NCBI GenBank assembly: GCA_039111475.1
Contig: JBCCIP010000014.1
Span: forward strand, 56,780 to 120,779
DNA: 64,000 nucleotides
Origin: JAUIET01 sp039111475
GTDB lineage: Bacteria; Pseudomonadota; Gammaproteobacteria; Pseudomonadales; JAUIET01
Reading direction: 5' to 3'
This document shows, piece by piece, positions 34,195 through 42,889 of the stretch. The position numbers were made by a program, and so were the translations under genes. Numbering within the stretch: the first letter of the stretch is position 1; each line of letters opens with the position of its first letter. A model generated the notes under the pieces. It had not been told where the DNA came from. It was given only the letters and a program-made list of their open reading frames with translations, and did no database searches.

Positions 34195-35053
34195 GCTTGC
34201 TTTGGGGAGTGTATTGTTATCAGCATTGCTGGCGTGCATGCCAAACTCCATTAAAGAGGAGCGCGCATTTATCGACAGCACCTTGACAAACAGTCCATTG
34301 GTAGAGCATCAGAAAATAGAATATTCAGGCGGTGTGATGCATTCAGCCACGATTGCCCGGCAAGGTGCTCGTGATAACGAGCTTGCCGCGGTGGTGTTTG
34401 TGCATGGTACGCCTGGCAGCTGGCAACATTGGGCGTATTTCCTGATGCATGAACAACTTCAGACTGAGGCAATGTTGGTGTCGATTGATCGCGCCGGTTG
34501 GGGCGCATCTACGGTAGATGATCAGTCGCAGGCCATAGACTTCAGCTACCAATCCCGCGCCATCTCAGCCGTGTTGCGCAACTTGCAAAATAATCACAAT
34601 GTGCAGCGAATTGTGCTGGTAGGCCATTCATTGGGCGCGTCGATAGTGCCCAGGGTTGCTATGGATTACCCTGAGCTGGTTGATGCGGTGTTGATACTTG
34701 CCGGTTCGCTTGACCCCCAGCTTGGTGGGCCACGCTGGTTTAACAGGCTTGCCGCTGTACCGGGCGTGTACTGGCTGCTGCCTCACGCGCTGGAATTCTC
34801 AAATAGGGAAATAATGGGCCTGCAAGATAATCTTGTCGCGATGAATAGCCATTGGGGTGAGCTGACACAGCCTGTACGAATAGTGCAAGGTATGCAAGAC
34901 AAGCTGGTATACCCTGGCAACATCGATTTTCTTGAGCGAACCTTGTCGGCTGGCCAATTGCACGCAACCCGGCTAGAGGCGGCAGGCCATTTGTTGCATC
35001 TGGAGCAGCGGCCGCTTCTGCTATCAGAGCTGCGGGCCCTGATCACGCCATAA
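34151..35053 (+). CDS. Alpha/beta-hydrolase lipoprotein
   Basis: Up to 300 residues. There is a lipobox L-L-A-C in the N-terminus, oxyanion segment H-G-T-P-G-S, nucleophile elbow G-H-S-L-G-A, an acid residue in G-M-Q-D-K-L-V and the catalytic His in A-A-G-H. ATG 34151 would overlap plsC by 44 bases; a GTG at 34187, eight bases before the plsC stop, gives M-S-K-L-A-L-G-S-V-L-L, a normal lipoprotein signal, and may be the true start. Substrate unknown; co-expression with plsC suggests envelope lipid turnover, which is inference. Confidence 0.85.
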   Translation: MQFRLSRTAGKTVSKLALGSVLLSALLACMPNSIKEERAFIDSTLTNSPLVEHQKIEYSGGVMHSATIARQGARDNELAAVVFVHGTPGSWQHWAYFLMHEQLQTEAMLVSIDRAGWGASTVDDQSQAIDFSYQSRAISAVLRNLQNNHNVQRIVLVGHSLGASIVPRVAMDYPELVDAVLILAGSLDPQLGGPRWFNRLAAVPGVYWLLPHALEFSNREIMGLQDNLVAMNSHWGELTQPVRIVQGMQDKLVYPGNIDFLERTLSAGQLHATRLEAAGHLLHLEQRPLLLSELRALITP

Positions 35054-35103
35054 AATGTAATCAATCAACATTCTGTGTGTGTACTAAGTCGCTGGCGGGG
35101 CTG

Positions 35104-35132
35104 GTTCAGCTTAACTACTTTGTTAACTGAAC
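35104..35132. promoter_or_regulatory. Inverted repeat upstream of the small unknown gene
   Basis: GTTCAG-C-TTAAC and GTTAA-CTGAAC are complementary around a six-base centre, with one unpaired base. It lies about 25 bases before ATG 35158 and has no T-tract, so it is more likely an operator or leader hairpin than a terminator. Confidence 0.4.
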
Positions 35133-35157
35133 AAACAGATAGCAAGTGGACGCTTCA

Positions 35158-35373
35158 ATGCCAAAGTTTTTCTCATCACGATCCAGCGACGACAAGTTCA
35201 TTCAGGAAAAGGATTCACTGATTCAGGCGCTGGAAGATATAGCCGAATATCTGGGCGATGATGACGCTAAGAAGGTGAAGCTGCGACACACGGCGCTGCG
35301 AAGTCACGTCAGCGTTGAATCTGCCAACAGTAAAGACCGCTCAATCGACATCGAAGAGCTCGAAGGCGCGTGA
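35158..35373 (+). CDS. Small hypothetical cytoplasmic protein
   Basis: A 71-residue charged protein from ATG 35158 (a GTG at 35146 is in frame). It starts M-P-K-F-F-S-S and is mostly acidic/basic helix: D-K-F-I-Q-E-K-D-S-L-I-Q-A-L-E-D-I-A-E-Y-L, then K-K-V-K-L-R-H, ending in an acidic tail. There is no signal, membrane segment or known motif. I do not recognise the family. It stands alone between the hydrolase gene and the convergent leuA, with an inverted repeat upstream. A real gene is likely but not certain. Confidence 0.55.
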   Translation: MPKFFSSRSSDDKFIQEKDSLIQALEDIAEYLGDDDAKKVKLRHTALRSHVSVESANSKDRSIDIEELEGA

Positions 35374-35398
35374 TACATTAAACAGGTTGAAAAGCTTG

Positions 35399-37087
35399 TC
35401 AGGCCAGAGCCGTTTCTTGTTCACCAACCATTTCGAGCAATAATGGTTGGTTGGTGGCGCTTAAGATTGCCTGCAATGATGCCGACACAATGTCTCTGCT
35501 TTTGCCAACGCCACAATAGCGCTGCCCGTCTACGCTGAGTTGTACATAGGTAGCCGCGTCTGCGCCCGCGCTATTACTCAACGCATGCTCGCTGTATTCC
35601 ACCAGTACGATTTGTTTGCCGCTGTGACTTTGCAAGGCATCAACAAATGCGCCCACCACACCGGTGCCTGAACCGTGTAAATTAATGGTTTCGTCACGAT
35701 AGATAACGGTTGCGCTAAGGCGTTCTTGCTTGTTTTCACGGCTTAATTGATAGCCTTTAAGTTCATATGGGGTAAATTGCTCTATGTATTGCCGCGTAAA
35801 TAAAGAGCCTATAGCTTCGGGCCCTACTTCGGCTTCTGTGACTTCAGCGTGTTTTTGCACGACACCGCTGAAATCAATTTGCAGCCAGCGAGGTATTTGC
35901 ATACCATGTTCTTGTTCTAACACATAAGCTACGCCGCCTTTGCCGCTCTGGCTATTGATACGGATTACTTCCTGATAAGAGCGGCCGAGATCTGAGGGGT
36001 CGATGGGTAAATAAGCCACTTCCCACAGATCACTTTCTTCGCGTTTGTTAAGACACTTGCGAATAGCGTCCTGATGGCTGCCTGAGAACGCGGTGAATAC
36101 CAGCTCACCGGCGTAAGGGTGGCGCGGGTGAACGGGCAGTTGTGTGCAGGCTTTTATGCAGCGGATAATCTCATCCATGTTGGACAAATCCAGCTCCGGA
36201 TCTATGCCCTGGCTGTAAAGGTTCATGGCCATGGTTACAATGTCCATGTTGCCTGTGCGTTCCCCATTGCCAAGCAAGGTCCCTTCTACCCGATCAGCAC
36301 CGGCCATGACGGCAAGCTCGGCGGCGGCGACGGCGCAGCCGCGGTCATTGTGAGTGTGTAAGCTGATTACCGCAGCATCGCGATTGGCCAGATGCGAACA
36401 AAACCATTCGATTTGATCGGCGTATACGTTGGGGGTCGCTACCTCAACGGTGGCGGGCAAATTAATAATGCAAGGCTTCTCTGTGCTGGGCTGCCAGACA
36501 TCCATTACTGCGTCGCACACTTCTACGGCGTAATCGATTTCGGTGCCGGTAAAGCTCTCTGGCGAGTACTGGAAAATCCAGTCGGTATCATCTTGTTGCG
36601 CCGCACAGGTTTTGACAATTTTTGCGCCGTCTATGGCGATGGCTTTGATTCCTTCCCTATCCAGTTCAAATACCTTTTCGCGTTGCACTGTAGAAGTAGA
36701 GTTATACAGGTGCATCACCGCTGACTTGGCTCCTTGTAGTGATTCAAAAGAGCGTTCAATCAATTCTTTGCGAGCCTGGGTGAGCACCTGCACGGTGACG
36801 TCATCCGGAATAAGGTCTTCGTCAATTAATCGGCGGACAAAATCAAAATCGGGCTGCGATGCGGCGGGGAAGCCAACCTCAATCTGTTTGAAGCCAACAT
36901 TGACCAGCAGTTTGAACATTTGCATTTTCTGGGCAACATTCATGGGGTCAATAAGGGCCTGATTGCCGTCGCGCAAGTCAACGCTGCACCATGCCGGCGC
37001 TTTCGTGATGCGCTTATCCGGCCACTGCCGGTTGGGCATGTCCAGGGTCTGGAATGCGGGGTATTTGCTGTGGTCAAATCGACTCAT
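35399..37087 (-). CDS. leuA: 2-isopropylmalate synthase
   Basis: A 562-residue protein from ATG 37087, of the longer LeuA type found in Pseudomonas and Actinobacteria rather than the 523-residue enterobacterial form. The DRE-TIM barrel shows D-L-R-D-G-N-Q-A-L and the metal-binding S-L-H-T-H-N-D-R-G; the C-terminal regulatory LeuA dimer domain carries G-S-G-T-G-V-V-G-A-F-V-D-A-L. It joins acetyl-CoA and 2-oxoisovalerate, committing to leucine synthesis, and is normally feedback-inhibited by leucine. It is divergent from an Lrp-family regulator gene, which is a plausible controller. Confidence 0.96.
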   Translation of the reverse strand: MSRFDHSKYPAFQTLDMPNRQWPDKRITKAPAWCSVDLRDGNQALIDPMNVAQKMQMFKLLVNVGFKQIEVGFPAASQPDFDFVRRLIDEDLIPDDVTVQVLTQARKELIERSFESLQGAKSAVMHLYNSTSTVQREKVFELDREGIKAIAIDGAKIVKTCAAQQDDTDWIFQYSPESFTGTEIDYAVEVCDAVMDVWQPSTEKPCIINLPATVEVATPNVYADQIEWFCSHLANRDAAVISLHTHNDRGCAVAAAELAVMAGADRVEGTLLGNGERTGNMDIVTMAMNLYSQGIDPELDLSNMDEIIRCIKACTQLPVHPRHPYAGELVFTAFSGSHQDAIRKCLNKREESDLWEVAYLPIDPSDLGRSYQEVIRINSQSGKGGVAYVLEQEHGMQIPRWLQIDFSGVVQKHAEVTEAEVGPEAIGSLFTRQYIEQFTPYELKGYQLSRENKQERLSATVIYRDETINLHGSGTGVVGAFVDALQSHSGKQIVLVEYSEHALSNSAGADAATYVQLSVDGQRYCGVGKSRDIVSASLQAILSATNQPLLLEMVGEQETALA

Positions 37088-37166
37088 GAGTGATCGTCGC
37101 CAATGGTTTTTCCGATTTTCCAAGTATAAGAGAAAATCGCGAGTGATTGATTGCTAACTCACTACG

Positions 37167-37190
37167 AATATCGATATTTTGCGCTATAAT
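37167..37190 (+). promoter_or_regulatory. Palindrome and -10 box in front of the Lrp-family gene
   Basis: A perfect 12-base palindrome AATATCGATATT (37167-37178) is followed by TATAAT at 37185-37190. This is 32 bases before the regulator's ATG and about 80 bases upstream of leuA. A palindrome overlapping the promoter of an Lrp-type gene is a good candidate autoregulatory operator that could also act on leuA. No convincing -35 box is visible. Confidence 0.5.
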
Positions 37191-37221
37191 TCTCTATTTA
37201 GAAGACAATTTATAGTGAATT

Positions 37222-37692
37222 ATGGATCTAGATCGTACTGATCGTAAAATACTCGCGTTGATGCAGCAAAATGGCCGCATCAGCAATCTTGAGCTGGCGG
37301 AGCAGATAGGCCTGTCGCCTACGCCGTGTTCTCGGCGGGTTAAGCGGCTGGAAGAGTCGGGAATCATTCGCCAGCACGTGACCTTGTTGGACGCGGATAA
37401 GCTGGGGCTTGGTATTAAGGTGATTGTGGGTGTGAGCATGGACAGGCACACGCCTGAGCGGTTTGATAATTTCGCGGAGCAGATCAGTAAGTACCCTGAG
37501 GTGATTGAGTGCAGCATTGTGACGGGGCAGGAGGCAGACTTTTTGGTGACGGCGATGTTGCCGGACATGAGTTTTTTTGAGGAATTTTTGTTGGGGCGGT
37601 TAACGCGGATTGAGGGGGTGACTGGGGTGCACAGTAGTTTTGTGCTTAGGAAGTTGATTGATCGGACGGAGTTGCCGTTGGATCATATATAG
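37222..37692 (+). CDS. Lrp/AsnC-family transcriptional regulator
   Basis: A 156-residue protein. The N-terminal HTH (D-R-T-D-R-K-I-L-A-L-M-Q-Q-N-G-R-I then L-A-E-Q-I-G-L-S-P-T-P-C-S-R-R-V) is followed by an RAM ligand-binding domain with V-I-E-C-S-I-V-T-G-Q-E-A-D-F. It closely resembles leucine-responsive Lrp-like regulators that bind amino acids as octamers. Divergence from leuA with 134 shared bases suggests control of leucine synthesis and of itself. Codon use in the 3' third (many TTG, GTG) looks somewhat different from its neighbours, but I would not infer transfer from that. Confidence 0.93.
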   Translation: MDLDRTDRKILALMQQNGRISNLELAEQIGLSPTPCSRRVKRLEESGIIRQHVTLLDADKLGLGIKVIVGVSMDRHTPERFDNFAEQISKYPEVIECSIVTGQEADFLVTAMLPDMSFFEEFLLGRLTRIEGVTGVHSSFVLRKLIDRTELPLDHI

Positions 37693-37717
37693 AGGATTGT
37701 GCCTCGGTTCTCGTCCG

Positions 37718-37863
37718 GTGTCGTAGTTATAGCATCGCCGTGGGACACGCCGGACCCAAAGCACTCGCTGCGCTCGCGGGGCCAGCTTTGAACCCATCCA
37801 TGGGGGCTTGTGTTCGGGGTCCCTCCCTCACACAGTCCCACGTCGATGCTATAACTACAACAC
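37718..37863. repeat. Imperfect inverted-repeat element (MITE- or cruciform-like)
   Basis: Two 29-base arms, 37718-37746 and 37835-37863, are reverse complements at 27 of 29 positions; both include G-T-A-G-T-T-A-T-A-G-C-A-T-C-G. They enclose 88 GC-rich bases with smaller internal pairs (CAAAGC at 37757-37762 with GCTTTG at 37785-37790; GGACCC with GGGTCC). The element fills the gap between two convergent genes and encodes nothing credible. I see no second copy in the window. It may be a miniature mobile element, a BIME-like repeat or a bidirectional terminator. Confidence 0.75.
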
Positions 37864-37882
37864 CTACGCGGTGGCCGTTTGC

Positions 37883-38611
37883 TTATCGCGTTAGCGAACT
37901 AACAAGAGGAATCGCCATTGAAGGGTAATCCGTAATAACACTATCCACGCCCATTCGATAAAGCTTCTTTACCACACTTGGTTCATTCACTGTCCAACAC
38001 GACACATGCATACCACCGGCTTGGGCTTTCTTGACTAAAGCGGGTGTGCACAGCTTCCAGTGCGCGCAAAAATAATTCAGGCCCAGCGAGTTTGCAGTCT
38101 TTAAATCGCTTTTCGCGGTGGCAACTATGCCGCGTTCGATGTGTGGCGCCAAATCGCCAACGAAGCGCAATACATCGGTGTTGGACGAAGTAATGATCAT
38201 TCGCTTTGCGTCTTTTTTTGAAGAAAAGCGCTCAGATAGCATTTCTGCCATGCGCTGCATGTCGCGCTTACTACCGGGTTTAACTTCCAGCTGATATTTT
38301 TTGAGTTCGGGCGTGGCGCTTAATAGGTTTTCCAGGCTGGGTATGCCGATCAGTTGTTTGCCAGGCCACTGTGGGCCAAAGCGATTGGCGGTCATTTGCT
38401 GGAGTTGTTTAGCGGTGTGCGCAGACACTTTGCCTTTTTTGTTTGTGGTGCGGTTGACCGTGCCGTCGTGAACAATAACTATTTGGCCGTCGCTTGAAAA
38501 CTGCAGGTCTATTTCTATTCGCCGCACACCACGTTCAATGGCGTGCTGACAACCGGCAATGGTGTTTTCCGGGGCTTCGCCTGCGGCACCTCTATGACCA
38601 TATACTTGCAT
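37883..38611 (-). CDS. Glycerophosphodiester phosphodiesterase
   Basis: A 242-residue cytoplasmic protein of the GDPD family, UgpQ-like in size and lacking a signal peptide. It has Y-G-H-R-G-A-A-G-E-A-P-E-N-T at the N-terminus and E-I-D-L-Q-F-S-S-D-G-Q-I-V-I-V-H-D, giving the catalytic His pair and the metal-binding Glu/Asp. It cleaves glycerophosphodiesters to glycerol-3-phosphate and an alcohol. It is preceded on the minus strand by the YgjP-like gene 24 bases upstream, so they may be co-transcribed. Confidence 0.92.
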   Translation of the reverse strand: MQVYGHRGAAGEAPENTIAGCQHAIERGVRRIEIDLQFSSDGQIVIVHDGTVNRTTNKKGKVSAHTAKQLQQMTANRFGPQWPGKQLIGIPSLENLLSATPELKKYQLEVKPGSKRDMQRMAEMLSERFSSKKDAKRMIITSSNTDVLRFVGDLAPHIERGIVATAKSDLKTANSLGLNYFCAHWKLCTPALVKKAQAGGMHVSCWTVNEPSVVKKLYRMGVDSVITDYPSMAIPLVSSLTR

Positions 38612-38635
38612 CGCTTGGTTCCTGGGTTGATTATT

Positions 38636-39340
38636 TTAGTGTAGCGCTAACACTTTGTGTTCATTGGCGCGTAACCACGCCTGGGCGAGCTTTCGGTTAG
38701 GGCATATGCTGTCCACCACCGACCAATACGCGCGTGAGTGGTTCATGTGTACCAGGTGGCAAACTTCATGCGCTATCAAGTAGTGAACGACTTCTGGTGG
38801 GCCCAGCATGATTAACCAGTTGAATTGTATGTCGCCTTCTCGGGTGCAATGGCCCCAGCGAGATTTGGTTTTCTTGAATTTTATATGACTCAGCTTATGC
38901 TCAACTTGCGCTTGCTGGGCAAGGTCATTGGCCAGGGGCACAATGTAGTCAGTTGCCTGCGCTTTTAACCAGTTATGAAACTCAAGAGCTGCATCGGTAA
39001 ACAAGTCATCGGCAGGGAGAATCAGCTCATCACCTTTGATACTGACGCGTGCATTGGCAAGGTGTTTGATCTGTAGTGGCTTGCCTAGATAAGGAATGCT
39101 TGTGCCATCACGCAGACTGTATTGTTCGTTTTTCCGTTGTTGCTCTGCAAGCAACTGCTGTTCTATCCATTCACGCTTTTCCTGTACAAACTGCTTGACC
39201 CAATAATTGGGTGTGCGATTGGGTACACGAACCTCAGCTTTGCCGTTGCGTACATAGATGACGGCGGACTTTCTCCGGGAGCGTTGCACTTCAACTTCAA
39301 AGGGCAGCTCGGGTTTTATTTTCAGGCTGGAGCCAAGCAT
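38636..39340 (-). CDS. YgjP-like (DUF45/SprT-type) zinc metallopeptidase
   Basis: A 234-residue protein with the zinc-binding motif H-E-V-C-H in L-I-A-H-E-V-C-H-L-V-H, and the family's K-K-T-K-S-R-W-G-H-C segment before it. This is the YgjP/DUF45 domain (M48-related fold). Some members sit with type I restriction or toxin genes, but none is here. The substrate is unknown. It lies between recQ and the GDPD gene on the minus strand, separated from recQ by 27 bases, and could be in one transcript with both. Confidence 0.9.
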   Translation of the reverse strand: MLGSSLKIKPELPFEVEVQRSRRKSAVIYVRNGKAEVRVPNRTPNYWVKQFVQEKREWIEQQLLAEQQRKNEQYSLRDGTSIPYLGKPLQIKHLANARVSIKGDELILPADDLFTDAALEFHNWLKAQATDYIVPLANDLAQQAQVEHKLSHIKFKKTKSRWGHCTREGDIQFNWLIMLGPPEVVHYLIAHEVCHLVHMNHSRAYWSVVDSICPNRKLAQAWLRANEHKVLALH

Positions 39341-39367
39341 ATCGATAAGAGTGTTCGTGTGCAGTGC

Positions 39368-41224
39368 CTACACAGAAATATTTTCGCCATAACCGTGCCC
39401 AAATCCACTGGATGGGTCTTGAAACGATTGTATAACTTCTAAAAATTCACTGCCGTATTTTTCCAGTTTGGCTTCGCCTACGCCGTTGAGTTGCAGGAAC
39501 GCATTTGGGGACAGCGGCCGGTACTCCATCATTTCCATTAAGGTGGCGTCGTGGAAAATAACGTAAGGTGGCACGCCTTGTGTTTCGGCAAGTCTGGTGC
39601 GGGTTTCCTTCAAGGCATCCCACAGCAAATGATCTGATTCGCTCAAGTCACCTAATTGGCCTTTCGGCTTTTTACTTCGTGGTTTTTTGCGCAGTGCTTC
39701 TTTGGCGTCTTTACGCATAAAAATGGTTTCATCGCCGCGCAAAATCGATCGGCACTTATCGCTGAGCTTAAGTGCGCCAAAGGCGTCAAAGTCTACTTCC
39801 AGGTAGGAGCGCGCTACTAATTGCCTGAACACAGAGCGCCATTGGTTGGCATCCAGGTCTTTACCAATGCCATAAGTGCTTAAAGAATCGTGCCCCCATT
39901 GCCTTACCTTGTCGGTGTCGCCGCCGCGCAGTACATCAATGATATGAGTTACACCAAAACGCTGCCCGCTTCGGTACACGCAAGACAGTGCTTTTTGTGC
40001 AGCTTCGGTGCCATCCCAGGTCTCGATTGGGTTAATGCAAGCATCACAGTTGCCGCACTGTTCAACGCTGTTCTCATCAAAATACTGCAACAAGGCATGC
40101 CGGCGGCATGAGGTGATTTCGCATAGACCAAGCATTGCATTCAATCGGTGTTGCTCTATGCGCTTGAATTCATCGTTGCCCTGTGAGTCTTCCATCATTT
40201 GGCGCAGCTTAATCACATCTTGTAAGCCGTAGGCCATCCAGGCGGTGGCAGGCTGGCCATCACGGCCGGCGCGGCCAGTTTCCTGATAATAGGCTTCGAT
40301 GCTTTTGGGTAAGTCAAGGTGAGCCACAAAGCGTACATTGGGCTTATCCACGCCCATACCAAACGCGATAGTGGCAACTATAATCACGCCTTCCTCGCGC
40401 AGAAATCGTTGCTGGTTTCGCTGACGTTTGTCACTGCTTAGGCCTGCGTGGTAGGGCAAGGCATTAAATCCTTCACCGCTAAGCCAATCGGCAATGGACT
40501 CTACTTTCTTGCGCGACAAGCAATACACAATGCCGCAGTCTTCACTGTGCTCATTTTTTAGAAAGCTGAGCAGCTGGCGCTTTTCATTTTGTTTGTTGGT
40601 GATACGGTATTGAATGTTGGGTCTGTCAAATCCGCAAATAAATTGTTTGGCGTCTTCCAATTGCAAGCGCAGCACAATTTCGCGTCGCGTTCGTTCATCG
40701 GCAGTAGCCGTGAGCGCGATACGCGGTACGGTTGGAAATTGCTCGTATAGTAAATTAAGTTGCAGATAATCTGAACGAAAGTCGTGACCCCACTGCGCGA
40801 CACAATGTGCCTCGTCTATAGCAAACAAGGCGGGTGTTACGCCGTGCAACATATCCAGAGTTCGTTGTTGCACCAGTTTTTCTGGTGCGATGTACAGCAG
40901 GTCCAACTGACCGTTTGCGTAGGCTTGTTCAACCTCGTATGCATGCTGCGCCGACAGGCTGGAGTTTAGAAACCGGCCATCCACGCCCAGTTGCGCAAGT
41001 GCATCCACTTGGTCTTGCATCAAGGCAATCAATGGTGAGATTACAACCGCAGTACCGTCACGCAATAGCGCTGGCAACTGGTAACACATTGATTTACCGC
41101 CACCGGTTGGCATCACTACCAGTGCGTCTTTGCCCGATGCCACCCGTTGAATAATTTCTTCCTGCGGCTCACGAAACGCGCTGTAGCCGAATACCTGCTG
41201 CAGAATTTGCAGCGCCTCAGACAT
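39368..41224 (-). CDS. recQ: ATP-dependent DNA helicase RecQ
   Basis: A 618-residue superfamily 2 helicase, close to the E. coli length. Walker A is M-P-T-G-G-G-K-S, the DEAH box is D-E-A-H-C-V-A-Q-W-G-H-D-F-R (Val-Ala where Ile-Ser is usual), and motif VI is Q-E-T-G-R-A-G-R-D-G. The RecQ-Ct zinc site uses the cysteines of C-E-I-T-S-C-R-R and C-G-N-C-D-A-C, and an HRDC domain is at the end. It unwinds DNA 3'-5' in RecF-pathway recombination. It is preceded by the thioredoxin/TPR lipoprotein gene, five bases upstream. Confidence 0.96.
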   Translation of the reverse strand: MSEALQILQQVFGYSAFREPQEEIIQRVASGKDALVVMPTGGGKSMCYQLPALLRDGTAVVISPLIALMQDQVDALAQLGVDGRFLNSSLSAQHAYEVEQAYANGQLDLLYIAPEKLVQQRTLDMLHGVTPALFAIDEAHCVAQWGHDFRSDYLQLNLLYEQFPTVPRIALTATADERTRREIVLRLQLEDAKQFICGFDRPNIQYRITNKQNEKRQLLSFLKNEHSEDCGIVYCLSRKKVESIADWLSGEGFNALPYHAGLSSDKRQRNQQRFLREEGVIIVATIAFGMGVDKPNVRFVAHLDLPKSIEAYYQETGRAGRDGQPATAWMAYGLQDVIKLRQMMEDSQGNDEFKRIEQHRLNAMLGLCEITSCRRHALLQYFDENSVEQCGNCDACINPIETWDGTEAAQKALSCVYRSGQRFGVTHIIDVLRGGDTDKVRQWGHDSLSTYGIGKDLDANQWRSVFRQLVARSYLEVDFDAFGALKLSDKCRSILRGDETIFMRKDAKEALRKKPRSKKPKGQLGDLSESDHLLWDALKETRTRLAETQGVPPYVIFHDATLMEMMEYRPLSPNAFLQLNGVGEAKLEKYGSEFLEVIQSFQDPSSGFGHGYGENISV

Positions 41225-41229
41225 GAGAT

Positions 41230-42810
41230 TCAGGCCTCAGAGGTGTACAAAAACGATTCGCAGTAGCTTTTGGCCTGCTCAGTCGCAGGAAGTGATAGGC
41301 AGTGCGTTTGTGTGGTGCGGCGAAACTCTGCGAGTGCGGCCATGCGCGGGGCATTGTCGCCAGCCCACGCTCGTAAGCTCTCATCAAGGCCTTCCAGACG
41401 AGTGCGCGAACGCTGATACATTGATTTGCTAGCGGCCAATTCAGCAAACACTTCATCGAAGCCGCTGCGCACTGCTTCCAGGTTATCAGCATCAAGCTCA
41501 AGAACGGTTCGCAGGTAATTAACCCCCCACTGAAATCGGGTGGCCGGCCCACGGGCTTGATCAAAGGCTTTGCGCCGCCACTCAATGGCAGCATCGGCAT
41601 TACCCAATTTCTGTTCGATATCGGCGAGCTCGCCCATGAAATAATAGACGTATTTAGAACGTGAGACTTCAGCACTGAGCAGTTCCTTTGCTTCGGTGAG
41701 TTGGCCCGATTCAACGAGCATGTTCCCTGTGGCGTTGATTGTGGCATGAAACTGGGGGTCAGCGCGATCCATTTTTTCTGCTTCGGAACGTAAAGCGCTG
41801 ATTCTCGTCAACACACCTTCATTCAAATTTGCATCCAGTGCTTTGTTAAGCCCAACCAAAGCACGCAACGACTGTATACGTTGAAAGAGGTCAGAGTCGA
41901 CATTATCGGCCATGTTTTCATACAAGGTCTCAAACCGGGTTTGTAGCTCTGGTGTCAGAATTGCGGCAAGTGATTCTCCTGTGGCCAGAAAGAGATACAT
42001 GTTCGACTGCAGCTGCAGAGGTCTATCCAGCAATGTACTGAGTTGCTGTGCTGCGCGCTGCTTGTCAGTGTCGGTGAGCTTAACCTTTCCATCAGAATCG
42101 GTGGTGGCCAACATTTGTTGCTGCAGCTGCATAACAGAGAGAGCTGCTTTATCTTTGGCTGCCGATGTTGGGCAGTGCAGTGCGGCCGCAGAAAACACCT
42201 CGCCCAGTACCGCCGGTTCCAACGGCTCCGGGTCTTGCTGCCAGGAATGCTGCGCCAACATCCGACACTCTGCTTCGTTCAGTGCGATAGTGGGTTGTTC
42301 CAGCTCAGTCAGAATACGTTGCGTTATTTTACCTATGGGTTGCAGATCATTGAGCGCGTACTGCAATACGTTCGCATAAGCACCCAGATCCAGGCCATTG
42401 GGAATACGGGTAAGTTCTTCACCGCTGGTATTAAAGACTACCAGCGTCGGGTAACCCATCACGCCGTATTGTTCGGCATACTTCTGGGCTCCGGGCGTGT
42501 CACCGTCAAGATACACGGGAACGAATTGTCGGCTTGCCTGAATAAACGAAGGCTCCTGGAATACGGTTGCCTTTAGTTCGTGGCACGGAGGGCACCACAC
42601 TGCGCCCCAGTAAAGGAACACTGGCTTGTTGTCTGTTTTGGCCATCGCAAAGGCTTGATCCACACTGCCGCCAAACCAGTGGATGCCTGCTGCTTTGTGC
42701 TCGGTAGCCGGTTTGATGGACGCTGGCGCTGGTTCGTTCTCAGTGCCTGGGGTTGGCTGTCCACAGGCCGTAAGCACCAGTAGCATTACTAGCATTACAT
42801 GAATGTTCAA
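41230..42810 (-). CDS. Thioredoxin-fold lipoprotein with C-terminal TPR region
   Basis: A 526-residue predicted lipoprotein (L-T-A-C16). A thioredoxin domain near residues 45-160 has the active site W72-C-P-P-C76 and G-Y-P-T as the cis-proline loop, like DsbD gamma-domain or thioredoxin_7 proteins. A long helical region with TPR-like character follows. It probably reduces or isomerises periplasmic thiols. The start is a TTG at 42810: AGGAG lies nine bases upstream, and the in-frame ATG at 42795 has no such site. It may be co-transcribed with recQ, which starts five bases after its stop. Confidence 0.87.
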   Translation of the reverse strand: MNIHVMLVMLLVLTACGQPTPGTENEPAPASIKPATEHKAAGIHWFGGSVDQAFAMAKTDNKPVFLYWGAVWCPPCHELKATVFQEPSFIQASRQFVPVYLDGDTPGAQKYAEQYGVMGYPTLVVFNTSGEELTRIPNGLDLGAYANVLQYALNDLQPIGKITQRILTELEQPTIALNEAECRMLAQHSWQQDPEPLEPAVLGEVFSAAALHCPTSAAKDKAALSVMQLQQQMLATTDSDGKVKLTDTDKQRAAQQLSTLLDRPLQLQSNMYLFLATGESLAAILTPELQTRFETLYENMADNVDSDLFQRIQSLRALVGLNKALDANLNEGVLTRISALRSEAEKMDRADPQFHATINATGNMLVESGQLTEAKELLSAEVSRSKYVYYFMGELADIEQKLGNADAAIEWRRKAFDQARGPATRFQWGVNYLRTVLELDADNLEAVRSGFDEVFAELAASKSMYQRSRTRLEGLDESLRAWAGDNAPRMAALAEFRRTTQTHCLSLPATEQAKSYCESFLYTSEA

Positions 42811-42889
42811 GCAGGTTAACTCCTGTTAAAGCAGCGCGGTACAAAAAGGTATTATGCTGCCAGACAGTGTAAAACAACAGGGACACTAA

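Noticed and set aside
37222..37692. Horizontal transfer of the Lrp-type gene because of its G/T-rich 3' codon use
   Set aside because: The shift is slight, confined to part of the gene, and its pairing with leuA is biologically sensible.
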